DNA of 64,000 nucleotides from Denitrificimonas caeni DSM 24390 (GTDB lineage Bacteria > Pseudomonadota > Gammaproteobacteria > Pseudomonadales > Pseudomonadaceae). A program made the translations under genes and the position numbers. Below are positions 27,266 through 36,416 of this stretch, in pieces. The stretch lies in assembly GCF_000421765.1 (NCBI RefSeq), contig NZ_ATXQ01000012.1, positions 1 to 64,000 of the forward strand, read 5' to 3'. The notes under the pieces are model-generated. The model made no database searches and had not been told where the DNA came from. It saw only the letters and a list, made by a program, of their open reading frames with translations. Positions within the stretch are counted from its first letter, which is position 1. Each line of letters begins with the position of its first letter.

Positions 27266-29191
27266 ATGATTAAGTCAAATTTCAGATCTGATATAAATAG
27301 TTTGCGGGCTCTTGCAGTAGTTACTGTCGTTCTCTTTCATTTTAATGTTACTGGTTTCTCTGGTGGTTTTGTCGGTGTAGATGTTTTTTTTGTTATCTCA
27401 GGCTTCTTGATGACAGGAATTGTTGCAAGAGGACTTTCGAAAAATGAATTTAGCTTTATTAGTTTTTATCTTGCTAGAGCTAGAAGAATTATACCAGCGT
27501 TATTGTTTACTACTTTGGTTTTGTTGTTAGTTGGCTGGTTTTACTTGTCCCCAGACGACTACGTGAGACTATCAAGAGAAGTGGATAGAGCATTATTGTT
27601 TTTATCTAATAATTACTTTTACAAAAAATCTGGTTATTTTGATCCGGACTCTCATGAACGGCTACTCTTACATACATGGTCTTTGTCAGTAGAGTGGCAG
27701 TTTTATATTTTATATCCAGTTGTTTTGTTTTTTGTCTCTAGAATAAATAAAAAATTAGTTCCTATATCTGTTGTTTTCATACTTATTATTTCTTTCTGTT
27801 TTTCTGTTTTTAAAAGTAATATTGATTCAAGTTATGCGTTTTATATGCTTCCTTCACGTGCTTGGGAAATGCTGTTAGGCGGTGTAGCTTACTATGCCTC
27901 TGTTTCTAAAAAATATAAGCCAAGTAACGTATGGTGTCAGTATCTTGGTTTGTTTTTTATTGTATTATCTGTTTTTATATACAGCCCTGCTACTGTATGG
28001 CCAGGCATTGCAGCATTACTTCCGACAGTTGGAACAGCTCTTGTTATTTATGCAAATAAAGAATCTTTTTTGACGAATAATATTGTTTCTCAAAAGTTGG
28101 GAGATTGGTCTTATTCTATCTATCTTTGGCACTGGCCCTTCGTCGTGTTCTTGTTGCTTTTTGATATAGAGCAGAGTCCTTTAATTACTGTTTTTTTAAT
28201 TTCGCTATCTGTCTTGTTTGGTGCTTTATCTTATTATTTTGTAGAATCTAAAAGTAAGAAGCTGCTAGCTTATAATAACCGGCTTGCCGTTTTCATCTTA
28301 ATTTTTGTTCCTGTAGCATTAGCTTTGCTTGCAGCTAAATTGATAAGAGACAGTGATGGATATATTGCGAGAGTTCCTGAGAATGCATACGCTGTGTTTG
28401 ATCAAGCTAATAACAAATATCACATACTGCAAAACTGTCACAAAAAAAGAAGCTCTGATGATTGTATCTATGGCGATGGAAAAATAGGAGCTATTGTGAT
28501 TGGCGATAGTCATGCTATGTCTATCGTTAGTAGTGTGACTGGTGTTTTTTCAGGAAATAGTGTTTTGGATTGGTCAAACAGTGGTTGCCCCACTATTAAT
28601 GGTGTCCAAGTGAAAGATGTGGAGCCATCGAAATGTAATGATTTTTTATCATCAAGACTTAATAAGTTGTCTAACTATTCAGGTTTGCCAATTTTAGTTG
28701 CTAATAGATTTTCATCTCATTTTTCAGGGGCTAATGAAGATAAACAAAGCTCTCGTCTGCCAAGGTTGTATTTAAACACAGCTTTTAATGAGTTTTCTGA
28801 TGTTTATGTTGATGAGATATACCAAGGTTATACTGAGACACTGTGTTTTTTAGCAAAAAATAATCCAGTGTATATTTTAAAACCAACACCTGAGCTTAAA
28901 CTAAATGTTCCAGAGGTAATGGGCCGCTCTTTGCTAATTGGTCAAGAGAAAAGAGTGTCTGTCAGCCTAGCTGAGTATAAAGAAAGAAATGAAATTGCTC
29001 TGCGTCTTTTGGATGATGTCGCAAGTAAGTGTAATGTTACACTGCTCGATCCTATCCCTTATTTGTGTGATGCTGAGCGCTGCTATGGTGATGTTGATGG
29101 ATTGCCAATATTCTTTGATGATGATCATTTGAATATGCGCGGAGCAGATCTGCTCAAACCTCTATTTGAACAGAGGTTATTAATTAAATAA
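27266..29191 (+). CDS. Acyltransferase-3 / SGNH fusion protein (OafA-like)
   Basis: This 641-residue protein starts with an acyltransferase-3 membrane domain of about ten helices (INSLRALAVVTVVLFHF with the conserved Arg and His, then VDVFFVISGFLMTGI). It ends in a periplasmic SGNH domain (IVIGDSHAMS with the Ser, and DDDHLNMRGAD with the Asp/His pair). OafA-type proteins O-acetylate O-antigen or other surface glycans. It closes the AT-rich cassette; a 43-base gap separates it from the preceding gene. Confidence 0.85.
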   Translation: MIKSNFRSDINSLRALAVVTVVLFHFNVTGFSGGFVGVDVFFVISGFLMTGIVARGLSKNEFSFISFYLARARRIIPALLFTTLVLLLVGWFYLSPDDYVRLSREVDRALLFLSNNYFYKKSGYFDPDSHERLLLHTWSLSVEWQFYILYPVVLFFVSRINKKLVPISVVFILIISFCFSVFKSNIDSSYAFYMLPSRAWEMLLGGVAYYASVSKKYKPSNVWCQYLGLFFIVLSVFIYSPATVWPGIAALLPTVGTALVIYANKESFLTNNIVSQKLGDWSYSIYLWHWPFVVFLLLFDIEQSPLITVFLISLSVLFGALSYYFVESKSKKLLAYNNRLAVFILIFVPVALALLAAKLIRDSDGYIARVPENAYAVFDQANNKYHILQNCHKKRSSDDCIYGDGKIGAIVIGDSHAMSIVSSVTGVFSGNSVLDWSNSGCPTINGVQVKDVEPSKCNDFLSSRLNKLSNYSGLPILVANRFSSHFSGANEDKQSSRLPRLYLNTAFNEFSDVYVDEIYQGYTETLCFLAKNNPVYILKPTPELKLNVPEVMGRSLLIGQEKRVSVSLAEYKERNEIALRLLDDVASKCNVTLLDPIPYLCDAERCYGDVDGLPIFFDDDHLNMRGADLLKPLFEQRLLIK

Positions 29192-29233
29192 TCTCTGTTT
29201 TTTGCTTGGTTTTGACACTTTGTGCGGTGATGG

Positions 29234-29815
29234 TTAAAGTTTTTTTTCTCTTAAAATAGGCTTTAACCACTGTTCATCCTTTTCATCTCTAATCATATGG
29301 ACCAGATTCCTCTTCCGCTGCCACTGACTTAATGGCCTGCGGAAAATTTTCATATCCGAAATATCAATTAAGCCAAGTTCGTTGTCTGGCGTTAGGACGA
29401 CATTGCCTAGATGGATGGAGCGAAAGTACACGCCTAGGTCCTGAATGTGGTCGACAAACTTTAAAAACCGTTCGCGTAAATCGTTAGGGTACTCGGTTTC
29501 TCCGCTGTGCAAATCACGCAAGGTGGTGCCAGGTAGTGGGTGGTAATGGACAGCATCACGCTCAATACTTGGAATGCGGTACACCTGAATGATTTGAGGG
29601 CAAGGAATGCCCAGTTTTTCGAGCTTTTTCGCGTTATCAGCAAAGCGCTGGGCATAGGGCCAAATTGCTGCCGAAGTAATTAAACGCTTACGGCGGAAAA
29701 GCTTTAAAAAGGTGCCGTCTTGCAAAATCATGACTTTATCGCCAAAGCCGTCTTGCTCAATCACTTTGCAGTTTTCGCGTAGCGCTAAATAGTCTGGGTG
29801 GTTAAGTTTGAGCAT
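29234..29815 (-). CDS. Toluene-tolerance/BUD32-type kinase-like LPS protein
   Basis: This 193-residue small kinase-like protein resembles the Pseudomonas protein beside waaL and msbA (PA4998-type, once called toluene tolerance protein). Visible parts are FLKLFRRKR (lysine region), FRSIHLGNVVL in place of the usual HxD catalytic loop, and LIDISDM as the metal-site-like motif. It is expected to act on lipopolysaccharide or its precursors; activity is unproven. It is transcribed against the acyltransferase gene, and composition returns to that of the host. Confidence 0.75.
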   Translation of the reverse strand: MLKLNHPDYLALRENCKVIEQDGFGDKVMILQDGTFLKLFRRKRLITSAAIWPYAQRFADNAKKLEKLGIPCPQIIQVYRIPSIERDAVHYHPLPGTTLRDLHSGETEYPNDLRERFLKFVDHIQDLGVYFRSIHLGNVVLTPDNELGLIDISDMKIFRRPLSQWQRKRNLVHMIRDEKDEQWLKPILREKKL

Positions 29816-29861
29816 GCCGTGACCTTAAATAATTGAGCTTGTGATGTTACCTGAAACCGTA

Positions 29862-30746
29862 TTATTGAGCATCTTTGAGTTGGCGTAACACGAAATTTAG
29901 CTCACTTTTCCAATCGCTTTGCGCAATGTTGAATTGTTGGCTAATCTTTGTATTGTCTAAAACTGAATAAGCAGGCCGTTGTGCTGGTGTTGGGTAATCG
30001 CAGGTCTTGATAGGGTTGAGCTTCGGTGTTTTGGCAATCAATCCTAAGGTTGTCGCTTGAGTGAAGATTTCGCACGCAAAGTCGTGCCAGCTACAGGTGG
30101 ACGAGCCACTAAAATGGTAGGTGCCCCACGGGCAGTCACCGCTACTTTGATATTGCCGGGCAACTTGCCATAGCGCTTGTGCAATGCTGCGTGCAGAAGT
30201 GGGGCCGCCGACTTGGTCGCTGACAATGCTTAATACGTCGTGCTGTTGGCCTAGGCGTAGCATGGTTTTGACAAAATTATTGCCATGCAGGCCAAACACC
30301 CAGCTGGTGCGCAAAATAATGTATTTGCTGCAGATGGCAGTAATAGCCTTCTCTCCTTGCCATTTACTGTCACCATAGACGCTATTGGGCGCTGGTGTTT
30401 CGTGCTCGGTATAAGGTTGGTTGTGTTTGCCATCGAACACGTAATCGGTGGAGATATGCAACAGCAGGCAATCAATACTTTGTGCTGCTCTGGCAAGATT
30501 ATGCGCGCCTAGTTGATTCACGGCGTAGGCACGATCTTGATCACTTTCGGCTTTATCTACAGCGGTATAGGCAGCGGCGTTAAAAATCAGTTGGGGTTGT
30601 AGTTGTTGTACGGTGTCCAGCACCTGCTGCTCATCGCTGATATCCAGCACCTTGGAGCCAAAACCAGATATCTGCCAGCTGGGCGGAGCAGACTGCATCA
30701 GTTCTTGCCCGACTTGGCCTTGGGCTCCAGTAATCAATACGCGCAT
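29862..30746 (-). CDS. rmlD: dTDP-4-dehydrorhamnose reductase
   Basis: RmlD performs the last step of dTDP-L-rhamnose synthesis. The 294-residue Rossmann-fold protein begins MRVLITGAQGQVGQ (NADPH-binding GxxGxxG), and has the STDYVFDG motif and the YGDSKWQGEK catalytic Tyr/Lys segment. ATG 30746 with AGAGG upstream is preferred; a start 36 bases earlier adds a non-homologous stretch. rmlA, rmlB and rmlC are not in the window, so rhamnose synthesis must be completed elsewhere. Confidence 0.92.
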   Translation of the reverse strand: MRVLITGAQGQVGQELMQSAPPSWQISGFGSKVLDISDEQQVLDTVQQLQPQLIFNAAAYTAVDKAESDQDRAYAVNQLGAHNLARAAQSIDCLLLHISTDYVFDGKHNQPYTEHETPAPNSVYGDSKWQGEKAITAICSKYIILRTSWVFGLHGNNFVKTMLRLGQQHDVLSIVSDQVGGPTSARSIAQALWQVARQYQSSGDCPWGTYHFSGSSTCSWHDFACEIFTQATTLGLIAKTPKLNPIKTCDYPTPAQRPAYSVLDNTKISQQFNIAQSDWKSELNFVLRQLKDAQ

Positions 30747-30920
30747 AACAACCTCTGGTGAAATAGCTGCTTTAGCCAACATAAAATTATGGGCTAATAA
30801 AATTGCTGCAAGTTTAGCAGACCACTGCGCAGACAGGTCAGATTGGCGCTGCTTAGCCGAACACAGTGCTTGCCTGTGCTAGAATCTCTGCTTTATTGTG
30901 CGGCTGGAGCCATTGGCATT

Positions 30921-31820
30921 ATGTTGAGCTATTTTCGTCTGTACCGTGAGCTTGGCTGGCATCCGATCAGTGCTGACGAATACCGTGCAGCGTGGTTACG
31001 CTGGGGCGGCAGTGTCGCCACCCATCCGGATGTAGTCGAGCGCTTATCAGCTTTGGCAGGAATTCCTCTGGATTATTTTGGCTGGGATAAAGCCGGAGAG
31101 TTACAGGCGGCGATACCGACGTGGGGGCGACACATCGCGTTAGCAAAGGATGTGCTCAAACAGCAAAAAAAACGCGGTGTATTTGATTTAGGCAACGCCG
31201 AGATTATTCTGCCGCAAGCAGCCAAGTCTGTGATTACACTACGCCACAAAGCGCAATATGTCTCTGAGCTGCATGCCCAGCGTATTTCAACACTCAAAGA
31301 GCAGAAGCAAGGCTTAGCCTTGGCGCGCGAGCCTGAGCAATACAGTAAGAAGTTTCGCTATAACCAGCGTCGTGAGCAGCGTTTATTAGAAGAGCAGGGT
31401 GGAGTTATTCTGCCTATCGCTAGCTTGTCATCGGCCGAACAAGCACAGATTTATACCCAGCTGTTTGAAAAACGCTGGGGTTTTGCCGTGCCGGGCAAAG
31501 AATATCTGACTGAAGTATTTAGCTTGATGGCTGAATTTATGACAGGCAGTTTTATTGCAATCAATGATGTGCCCGTGGCGTTTCAGGTGCTGTATCGTGT
31601 TGAAGCGCCCGAGTGGATCAGCCTTGAATACATCAATGGCGGTGTCGATACCGATTACAACTCACTGAGCCCCGGCAGTGTCCTGAGTTTTGTCAATACG
31701 CAAAATGAGTGGCAGCACGCCCGTGATTTGAGTAAACCGCTGCGTTACTCCTTTGGTCGTGCTGATCGTGAATATAAAGACCGTTGGTGCAATCGCGTTG
31801 CGGTCTATGAGGTGTCCTAA
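30921..31820 (+). CDS. mig-14: Mig-14 family GNAT-like protein
   Basis: This 299-residue protein of the Mig-14 family has a GNAT-like fold. It matches the P. aeruginosa protein in the LPS core region (PA5003), linked by knockout studies to polymyxin and antimicrobial-peptide resistance. Recognisable stretches include SVATHPDVVERLSALAGIPL and NSLSPGSVLSFVNTQNEW. Start ATG 30921 has GGAG 12 bases upstream; an upstream start would add 26 unrelated residues. Stop overlaps the start of the next gene (TAATG). Confidence 0.83.
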   Translation: MLSYFRLYRELGWHPISADEYRAAWLRWGGSVATHPDVVERLSALAGIPLDYFGWDKAGELQAAIPTWGRHIALAKDVLKQQKKRGVFDLGNAEIILPQAAKSVITLRHKAQYVSELHAQRISTLKEQKQGLALAREPEQYSKKFRYNQRREQRLLEEQGGVILPIASLSSAEQAQIYTQLFEKRWGFAVPGKEYLTEVFSLMAEFMTGSFIAINDVPVAFQVLYRVEAPEWISLEYINGGVDTDYNSLSPGSVLSFVNTQNEWQHARDLSKPLRYSFGRADREYKDRWCNRVAVYEVS

Positions 31821-33223
31821 TGTCGGTACGCAAACAGCAGCTACTTAAACAACACCGTCGCAATAAGCGTATTGCCATGCTGGTGATCGTACTTGGGCTT
31901 GTGCTGCTAGGCTTTACCGCGCCCCTTTGGCTCTTGCCGCTGGCAGTGCTGCTGCTGTGGATCGTGCATGAGGCCTGGTTTGCCGATCATTTATTTTATG
32001 CACCGCAGGATGATTACCAATACCGCTTTCCCGAAACGATTGAGCCACGTGATCTGCTGATCGTTGACGGCCAACTGAAGCTTGATCACAACACAGAGTC
32101 GGACCTAGAACAGTCCACCTTGATCGCCAAAGTGCAGATCAATAGTTCGTGGTTGGGACGTTGGTTTGATCCCAGTGTTTACATCGGTAATGACCAGCAA
32201 ACCTTTGAGCGCGCTGCGCAAGGTATTCGTTATCTTAATTTAACCGGACAAGCAGAGGCTTTGTTGGTTGAAGGCCTGAGCGTACGTGGACGGCTTTGTA
32301 CGCTCGCAAGCACTGTGCAGTTGTATGTATTTAATCAGCCGTGCCCAGTGGCTGAGAACATAATGATTCTCGCACCGCACGCTGATGATGCGGAGCTGGC
32401 GGCTTTTGGACTCTACAGCAGCGCAGACAATGTCAGCATTGTGACCTTAACCCAAGGCGAAATTGAGGCTGAGCATTATCAGCGCTTGGGTTTATCTGCA
32501 CAACACGCCGCACAACTGAAAGGGCGTTTGCGCAGCTGGGACAGCATAGCGATTCCATTGTGGGGCGGTGTGCCGCAAGCCAACTGTGTGCAACTGGGCT
32601 ATTACTGCATGCAGTTACCCAACATGGTGCAGCAGCCTGACGTACCTTTTGCTTCTAAGCAATCAGGTGAAGCAGATATTCGTCGTGCGCGTCAGCATAA
32701 CCCTCTGCAACTGCCTGCGGATGCGACGGGCTTACCAACCTGGTCGAATTTAGTCGCTGATCTGGCGGCCTGTTTGCTGCACTTTAAACCTGCAGTGGTG
32801 GTGATGCCACATCCTGAAATCGATCCGCATGCGGATCATATCGCCACCACGCAGGCGTTTTTTCAAGCGCTTGAACAAAGTCATTGGCGACCGCAACGTT
32901 TATTCTTGTACGCCAATCATCTGCACGATAACGACCGCTGGCCGATGGGCAATGCGAATACCGGTGTAGCGCTGCCACCAGCCATGGTTGAGTTACCTGC
33001 CGATGAGATTTTTAGCTATGTGCTGAACGATGCACAGCAGATGGACAAAGCCATGGCGCTACTGATGCAGCATGACTTACAGCCAGCGCCACCCTTTAAA
33101 AAGCGGGTGCGTCGAATGATTCAGCAGGTGTTAACCGGACGCCGTTGGCCGAAGACTGGCGAGAATGAGTTTTTACGCAAAGCGGTGCGTAAACATGAGT
33201 TGTTTTGGGTGCGAGAGCTCTAA
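31820..33223 (+). CDS. dnpA: PIG-L family de-N-acetylase (DnpA-like)
   Basis: This 467-residue protein has an N-terminal transmembrane segment pair (about residues 18-52), then a PIG-L domain starting at IMILAPHADDAELAAFG. That motif holds the zinc ligands, and HPEIDPHADHIATTQAF supplies the third histidine. PIG-L enzymes remove N-acetyl groups from sugar conjugates. The P. aeruginosa neighbour of mig-14 (PA5002, DnpA) is reported to affect fluoroquinolone persistence. Translationally coupled to mig-14. Confidence 0.85.
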   Translation: MSVRKQQLLKQHRRNKRIAMLVIVLGLVLLGFTAPLWLLPLAVLLLWIVHEAWFADHLFYAPQDDYQYRFPETIEPRDLLIVDGQLKLDHNTESDLEQSTLIAKVQINSSWLGRWFDPSVYIGNDQQTFERAAQGIRYLNLTGQAEALLVEGLSVRGRLCTLASTVQLYVFNQPCPVAENIMILAPHADDAELAAFGLYSSADNVSIVTLTQGEIEAEHYQRLGLSAQHAAQLKGRLRSWDSIAIPLWGGVPQANCVQLGYYCMQLPNMVQQPDVPFASKQSGEADIRRARQHNPLQLPADATGLPTWSNLVADLAACLLHFKPAVVVMPHPEIDPHADHIATTQAFFQALEQSHWRPQRLFLYANHLHDNDRWPMGNANTGVALPPAMVELPADEIFSYVLNDAQQMDKAMALLMQHDLQPAPPFKKRVRRMIQQVLTGRRWPKTGENEFLRKAVRKHELFWVREL

Positions 33224-33277
33224 GCGAACGATTTTATCCTGAGTCTTGCGATTGGGCTGTTGGGTGGCAAGCAGAGC

Positions 33278-33967
33278 CTAGAACTTACTCAAGATTTGCT
33301 GCAAGAGTTGACCATCAAACCCCAGTTGATCGAGCCAATACACTTGATGCACCAACACAATCAGCCAAAAAACGCCTTGATAGGACGCTTTTTTGGTTTT
33401 GTGGCGCAACAGTTGCTGAGCCAGTAAGGCGCCAGGCCAGCCGCCGAGTAACTCAACGGTATGCAACTGTTTTTCTGGAATACGCCAGGCTCCAGTTTGC
33501 GCGTTGTGCTTATCGCGCGAGTATTGCCAGATGCTCAATAAACTCATGGAAAAGTAGACTAAGAGCGGCCAAAACACTGCATTGTTTGCAAAAGCCTGCC
33601 ACGCACCGATTGCTGGAGCAGCACAGAGGATAACCATTAGCGACAGCGTTCTTTTTAAGCTCGCGGGTGTTTGCTGGCGCTGCCTGTGACTCGGCTTATT
33701 GGGCTTTACCGCACTGGTGTTTGCCTGGTTGCTAGGTTTGCGACGAATGGCTGGGCGGTCAATGCTGAGTTCTGCGCTGCGCATGTGTTGTGCGCGTAAT
33801 CGACCTTTCTCGTCTTTGCCGCCGACAAAGTAAACAGCCTCGCCTTGCAAAGGTCGGCGTTCACCACGCACGCTGGAAATATGCACAAAGAAATCCTTAT
33901 TGTCGGCGCGAATAAAGCCAAAGCCTTTATTGTCGTTCCAACTGCGTAAGACGCCTTTTTGTTCCAT
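33278..33967 (-). CDS. Cold-shock domain / DUF1294 membrane protein
   Basis: This 229-residue fusion has an N-terminal cold-shock nucleic-acid-binding domain (KGVLRSWNDNKGFGFIRADN with the RNP motif, then DFFVHISSV). After a basic linker, the C-terminal part is a DUF1294 membrane domain of about four helices ending in a WRIPEK-type motif. Function is unknown. ATG 33967 with AAGG upstream is chosen over a start 33 bases earlier that runs into rnfE. It lies 10 bases after rnfE and may be the last gene of the rnf transcript. Confidence 0.8.
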   Translation of the reverse strand: MEQKGVLRSWNDNKGFGFIRADNKDFFVHISSVRGERRPLQGEAVYFVGGKDEKGRLRAQHMRSAELSIDRPAIRRKPSNQANTSAVKPNKPSHRQRQQTPASLKRTLSLMVILCAAPAIGAWQAFANNAVFWPLLVYFSMSLLSIWQYSRDKHNAQTGAWRIPEKQLHTVELLGGWPGALLAQQLLRHKTKKASYQGVFWLIVLVHQVYWLDQLGFDGQLLQQILSKF

Positions 33968-33977
33968 TTCTTGGACC

Positions 33978-34691
33978 TTATTCCACCACGCCAGTGACAC
34001 GTACGCGTCGGCTTACGACGGGTGCGCTAACCGTTACTGTGTTGGCGATACGCTCAGCGTACAACTGATCAATCCAGTTCTTTAGTGCAATCAATAAACC
34101 GAGTACTAAGAAAGCCCCAGGCGGCAAGATTGCCAATAAGAAGCCTTTGTAATTTTCGAACACCACAATTTGCCAGTGTTCGGCGATGCTGCCAAACAGC
34201 AGGTGCATATTAGTAAACAGCATGCCTGTACCCAGCAATTCACGAGTAGCGCCGATAGCTACTAATACCAGGCCGAAGCCAATACCCATCATCAAACCGT
34301 CGTAACTGGCGCTGAGCATCGAGTTCTTCGCCGCAAAAGCCTCAGCGCGGCCGAGAATGATACAGTTGGTGGTAATTAGCGGAATAAAAATACCAAGAAT
34401 CTGGAAGAGTTCGTAAGTGAACGCCTGCATCAGCAATTCAATGCAGGTGGTCAAGGCCGCAATAATCATCACAAAGACCGGTAAGCGCACAGCGTTGGTG
34501 ACGGTATTACGAATTAAAGAAACCGCAGCGTTAGAGCAAATTAATACCAGTGCGGTGGCGATGCCTAAGCCCAGAGCGTTGACGGTGGAGTTACTGGTGC
34601 CGAGCAGCGGGCACAAACCGAGTAGCTGCACTAAGCCTGGATTGTTTTTCCATAATCCATTGATAGTAATTTCGCGAAATGACGTACTCAT
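33978..34691 (-). CDS. rnfE: Rnf electron transport complex subunit E
   Basis: This 237-residue integral membrane subunit of the ion-translocating ferredoxin:NAD oxidoreductase has six helices. It carries the conserved [21 protein letters not shown], which holds a cysteine ligand of the intramembrane iron-sulfur site, and the second half-site [13 protein letters not shown]. It is paralogous to NqrD later in this window. It overlaps rnfG by 4 bases. Confidence 0.95.
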   Translation of the reverse strand: MSTSFREITINGLWKNNPGLVQLLGLCPLLGTSNSTVNALGLGIATALVLICSNAAVSLIRNTVTNAVRLPVFVMIIAALTTCIELLMQAFTYELFQILGIFIPLITTNCIILGRAEAFAAKNSMLSASYDGLMMGIGFGLVLVAIGATRELLGTGMLFTNMHLLFGSIAEHWQIVVFENYKGFLLAILPPGAFLVLGLLIALKNWIDQLYAERIANTVTVSAPVVSRRVRVTGVVE

Positions 34692-35332
34692 GGCTTCACC
34701 TGCGCTGTATTGAGTTGAGCAAAGAGTTCGGCGTGGTGCTGATCAAAGTACTGTAAAGCTTTATGTACAGCGGCGACCACTGCTCGTGGGGTAATGGTCG
34801 CACCTGCAAACTGGTCAAAATCGCCCTGATCTTTTTTTACCGCCCAGCCACGCTGCGCTGGATTGCTCAAGCTTTTGCCATCAAAACTTTTAATCCACGG
34901 GCTTTTGGCTAGCTCAATACGGTCACCTAAGCCTGGTGTCTCTTTATGATGAATGACGCGTACGCCGCTGAGTGTGCCGTCTGCCATAATGCCAATCAGC
35001 AAGCTGATTGTGCCGCTGTAGCCATCCGGCGCACTGGCTTGCAAGATCACCGCTGCAGGTTGTCCAGCAAGAGTGGCAAGATAAGCCGGTGTCTCTGCGC
35101 GATGACCTAATAAAGGTTCGTTTAAGGCGATGACGTTATCGAGTAGCGCATTATCGTAACTGTACGCCGGCAAAATTTCGCCCAGAGTACGAATTTGTGC
35201 CGCACGCTCGGCCTCGATAATACGCGACTCAGTGGATTGTTGCGTGATGGCGACGACCGCGACGGTAACCGCGGCAAAGAGCGCCAGTACGAGACTGTTT
35301 TTAAGCATGGAACGGCTGATTTCTGGCAGCAT
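34688..35332 (-). CDS. rnfG: Rnf electron transport complex subunit G (FMN protein)
   Basis: This 214-residue single-span periplasmic subunit carries covalent FMN. The flavin-linking threonine lies in [12 protein letters not shown], matching the S/A-GAT motif modified by ApbE. An N-terminal helix ([20 protein letters not shown]) anchors it. Homologous to NqrC. It sits between rnfD and rnfE with 2-base and 4-base junctions. Confidence 0.95.
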   Translation of the reverse strand: MLPEISRSMLKNSLVLALFAAVTVAVVAITQQSTESRIIEAERAAQIRTLGEILPAYSYDNALLDNVIALNEPLLGHRAETPAYLATLAGQPAAVILQASAPDGYSGTISLLIGIMADGTLSGVRVIHHKETPGLGDRIELAKSPWIKSFDGKSLSNPAQRGWAVKKDQGDFDQFAGATITPRAVVAAVHKALQYFDQHHAELFAQLNTAQVKP

Positions 35333-35334
35333 TA

Positions 35335-36366
35335 TTACTCTCCTGCCTTAAAGCCGCGCTTGGCTGCTTTGTGTCCGTAGGTGCGCGGGCGGGTGAAATA
35401 ATCAATGGTCGGCGCGCACAGGTTCATTAGCAATACGGCAAAAGCTACGCCATCGGGGTAACCACCCCAAGCGCGAATGATATAAATCAGTACGCCAACA
35501 CCGATGCCAAAAATCAACCGCCCTTGTACGCTGGTGGCGCTGCTAACAGGGTCGGTGACAATAAAGAACGCACCAAGCATGGTTGCGCCGCTGAGCAGGT
35601 GAAACAGGGGTGAGCCTTGTGAGTCAGAGCCATTGCCGTTCCAAAACAACAGACTCATAATAAACAGTGCAGCGAGCATGCCGAGCGGAGCGTGCCAACT
35701 GAAGAGTTTTTTATGCAGCAAGAACAAACCGCCTAACAAAAAGGCTAAGTTAACCCACTCGCTACTGTAACCGGCGAATACGCCAAAAGCTGAACTGCTG
35801 TTCCATAATTCTTCGATGGTCAGACTGCTGTTGATCTTTAATGCATCAAGAACTGTGGCTTGGCTCCAAGCATCGGGAAAAGCTTGGCCGAAAAACACAT
35901 GCTGTAAACCTGCAATAGCGTCCACGCTGTGCGCTGCCGGCCAGGCGGTCATATCTACGGGGAAAGAAACCAAAACCACAACATAACCAAGCATGGCTGG
36001 GTTAAATGGATTCTGTCCCAAACCGCCAAATAGCTGTTTACCAAAGACCACAGCAAAACCGGTAGCGACCGCAATCAGCCACCAAGGCGAGTAGGGCGGT
36101 AAGGCCAGTGCCAATAACAAACCTGTCACTAATACGCTGCCGTCTTTAAGGAAAAACCCCACAGGGCGTTTGCGCAGAGCAAGAATGGCTGCTTCAAACA
36201 ACAAGGCAAAAGCGCAGGCTAAAACAATATTAAGCAGCGGACCGATGCCGAAAAAGTAGCTCAGCGTCAGAATACCGGGCACAGTGGCGGCAATCACCAA
36301 CAACATAACGCGCTGAGTGCGATTAGCACCCTTAGCGTGTGGTGATGTAATGCGGGGCAGAGTCAT
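35335..36366 (-). CDS. rnfD: Rnf electron transport complex subunit D
   Basis: This 343-residue membrane subunit with about ten helices is homologous to NqrB. The FMN-linking threonine is in [19 protein letters not shown]. Other family marks are [17 protein letters not shown] and [15 protein letters not shown]. Together with RnfG it passes electrons through the membrane. The gene starts 50 bases after rnfC. Confidence 0.95.
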   Translation of the reverse strand: MTLPRITSPHAKGANRTQRVMLLVIAATVPGILTLSYFFGIGPLLNIVLACAFALLFEAAILALRKRPVGFFLKDGSVLVTGLLLALALPPYSPWWLIAVATGFAVVFGKQLFGGLGQNPFNPAMLGYVVVLVSFPVDMTAWPAAHSVDAIAGLQHVFFGQAFPDAWSQATVLDALKINSSLTIEELWNSSSAFGVFAGYSSEWVNLAFLLGGLFLLHKKLFSWHAPLGMLAALFIMSLLFWNGNGSDSQGSPLFHLLSGATMLGAFFIVTDPVSSATSVQGRLIFGIGVGVLIYIIRAWGGYPDGVAFAVLLMNLCAPTIDYFTRPRTYGHKAAKRGFKAGE

Positions 36367-36416
36367 CGGTGCTCCAAATGTGTTGCAAAAGCTGTGCGTG
36401 GTTCGCCAGCTTAGGG

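Noticed and set aside
24246-29191. The AT-rich region as a prophage or genomic island with mobility genes
   Set aside because: No integrase, transposase, attachment repeat or phage gene is present; all four genes fit LPS biosynthesis.
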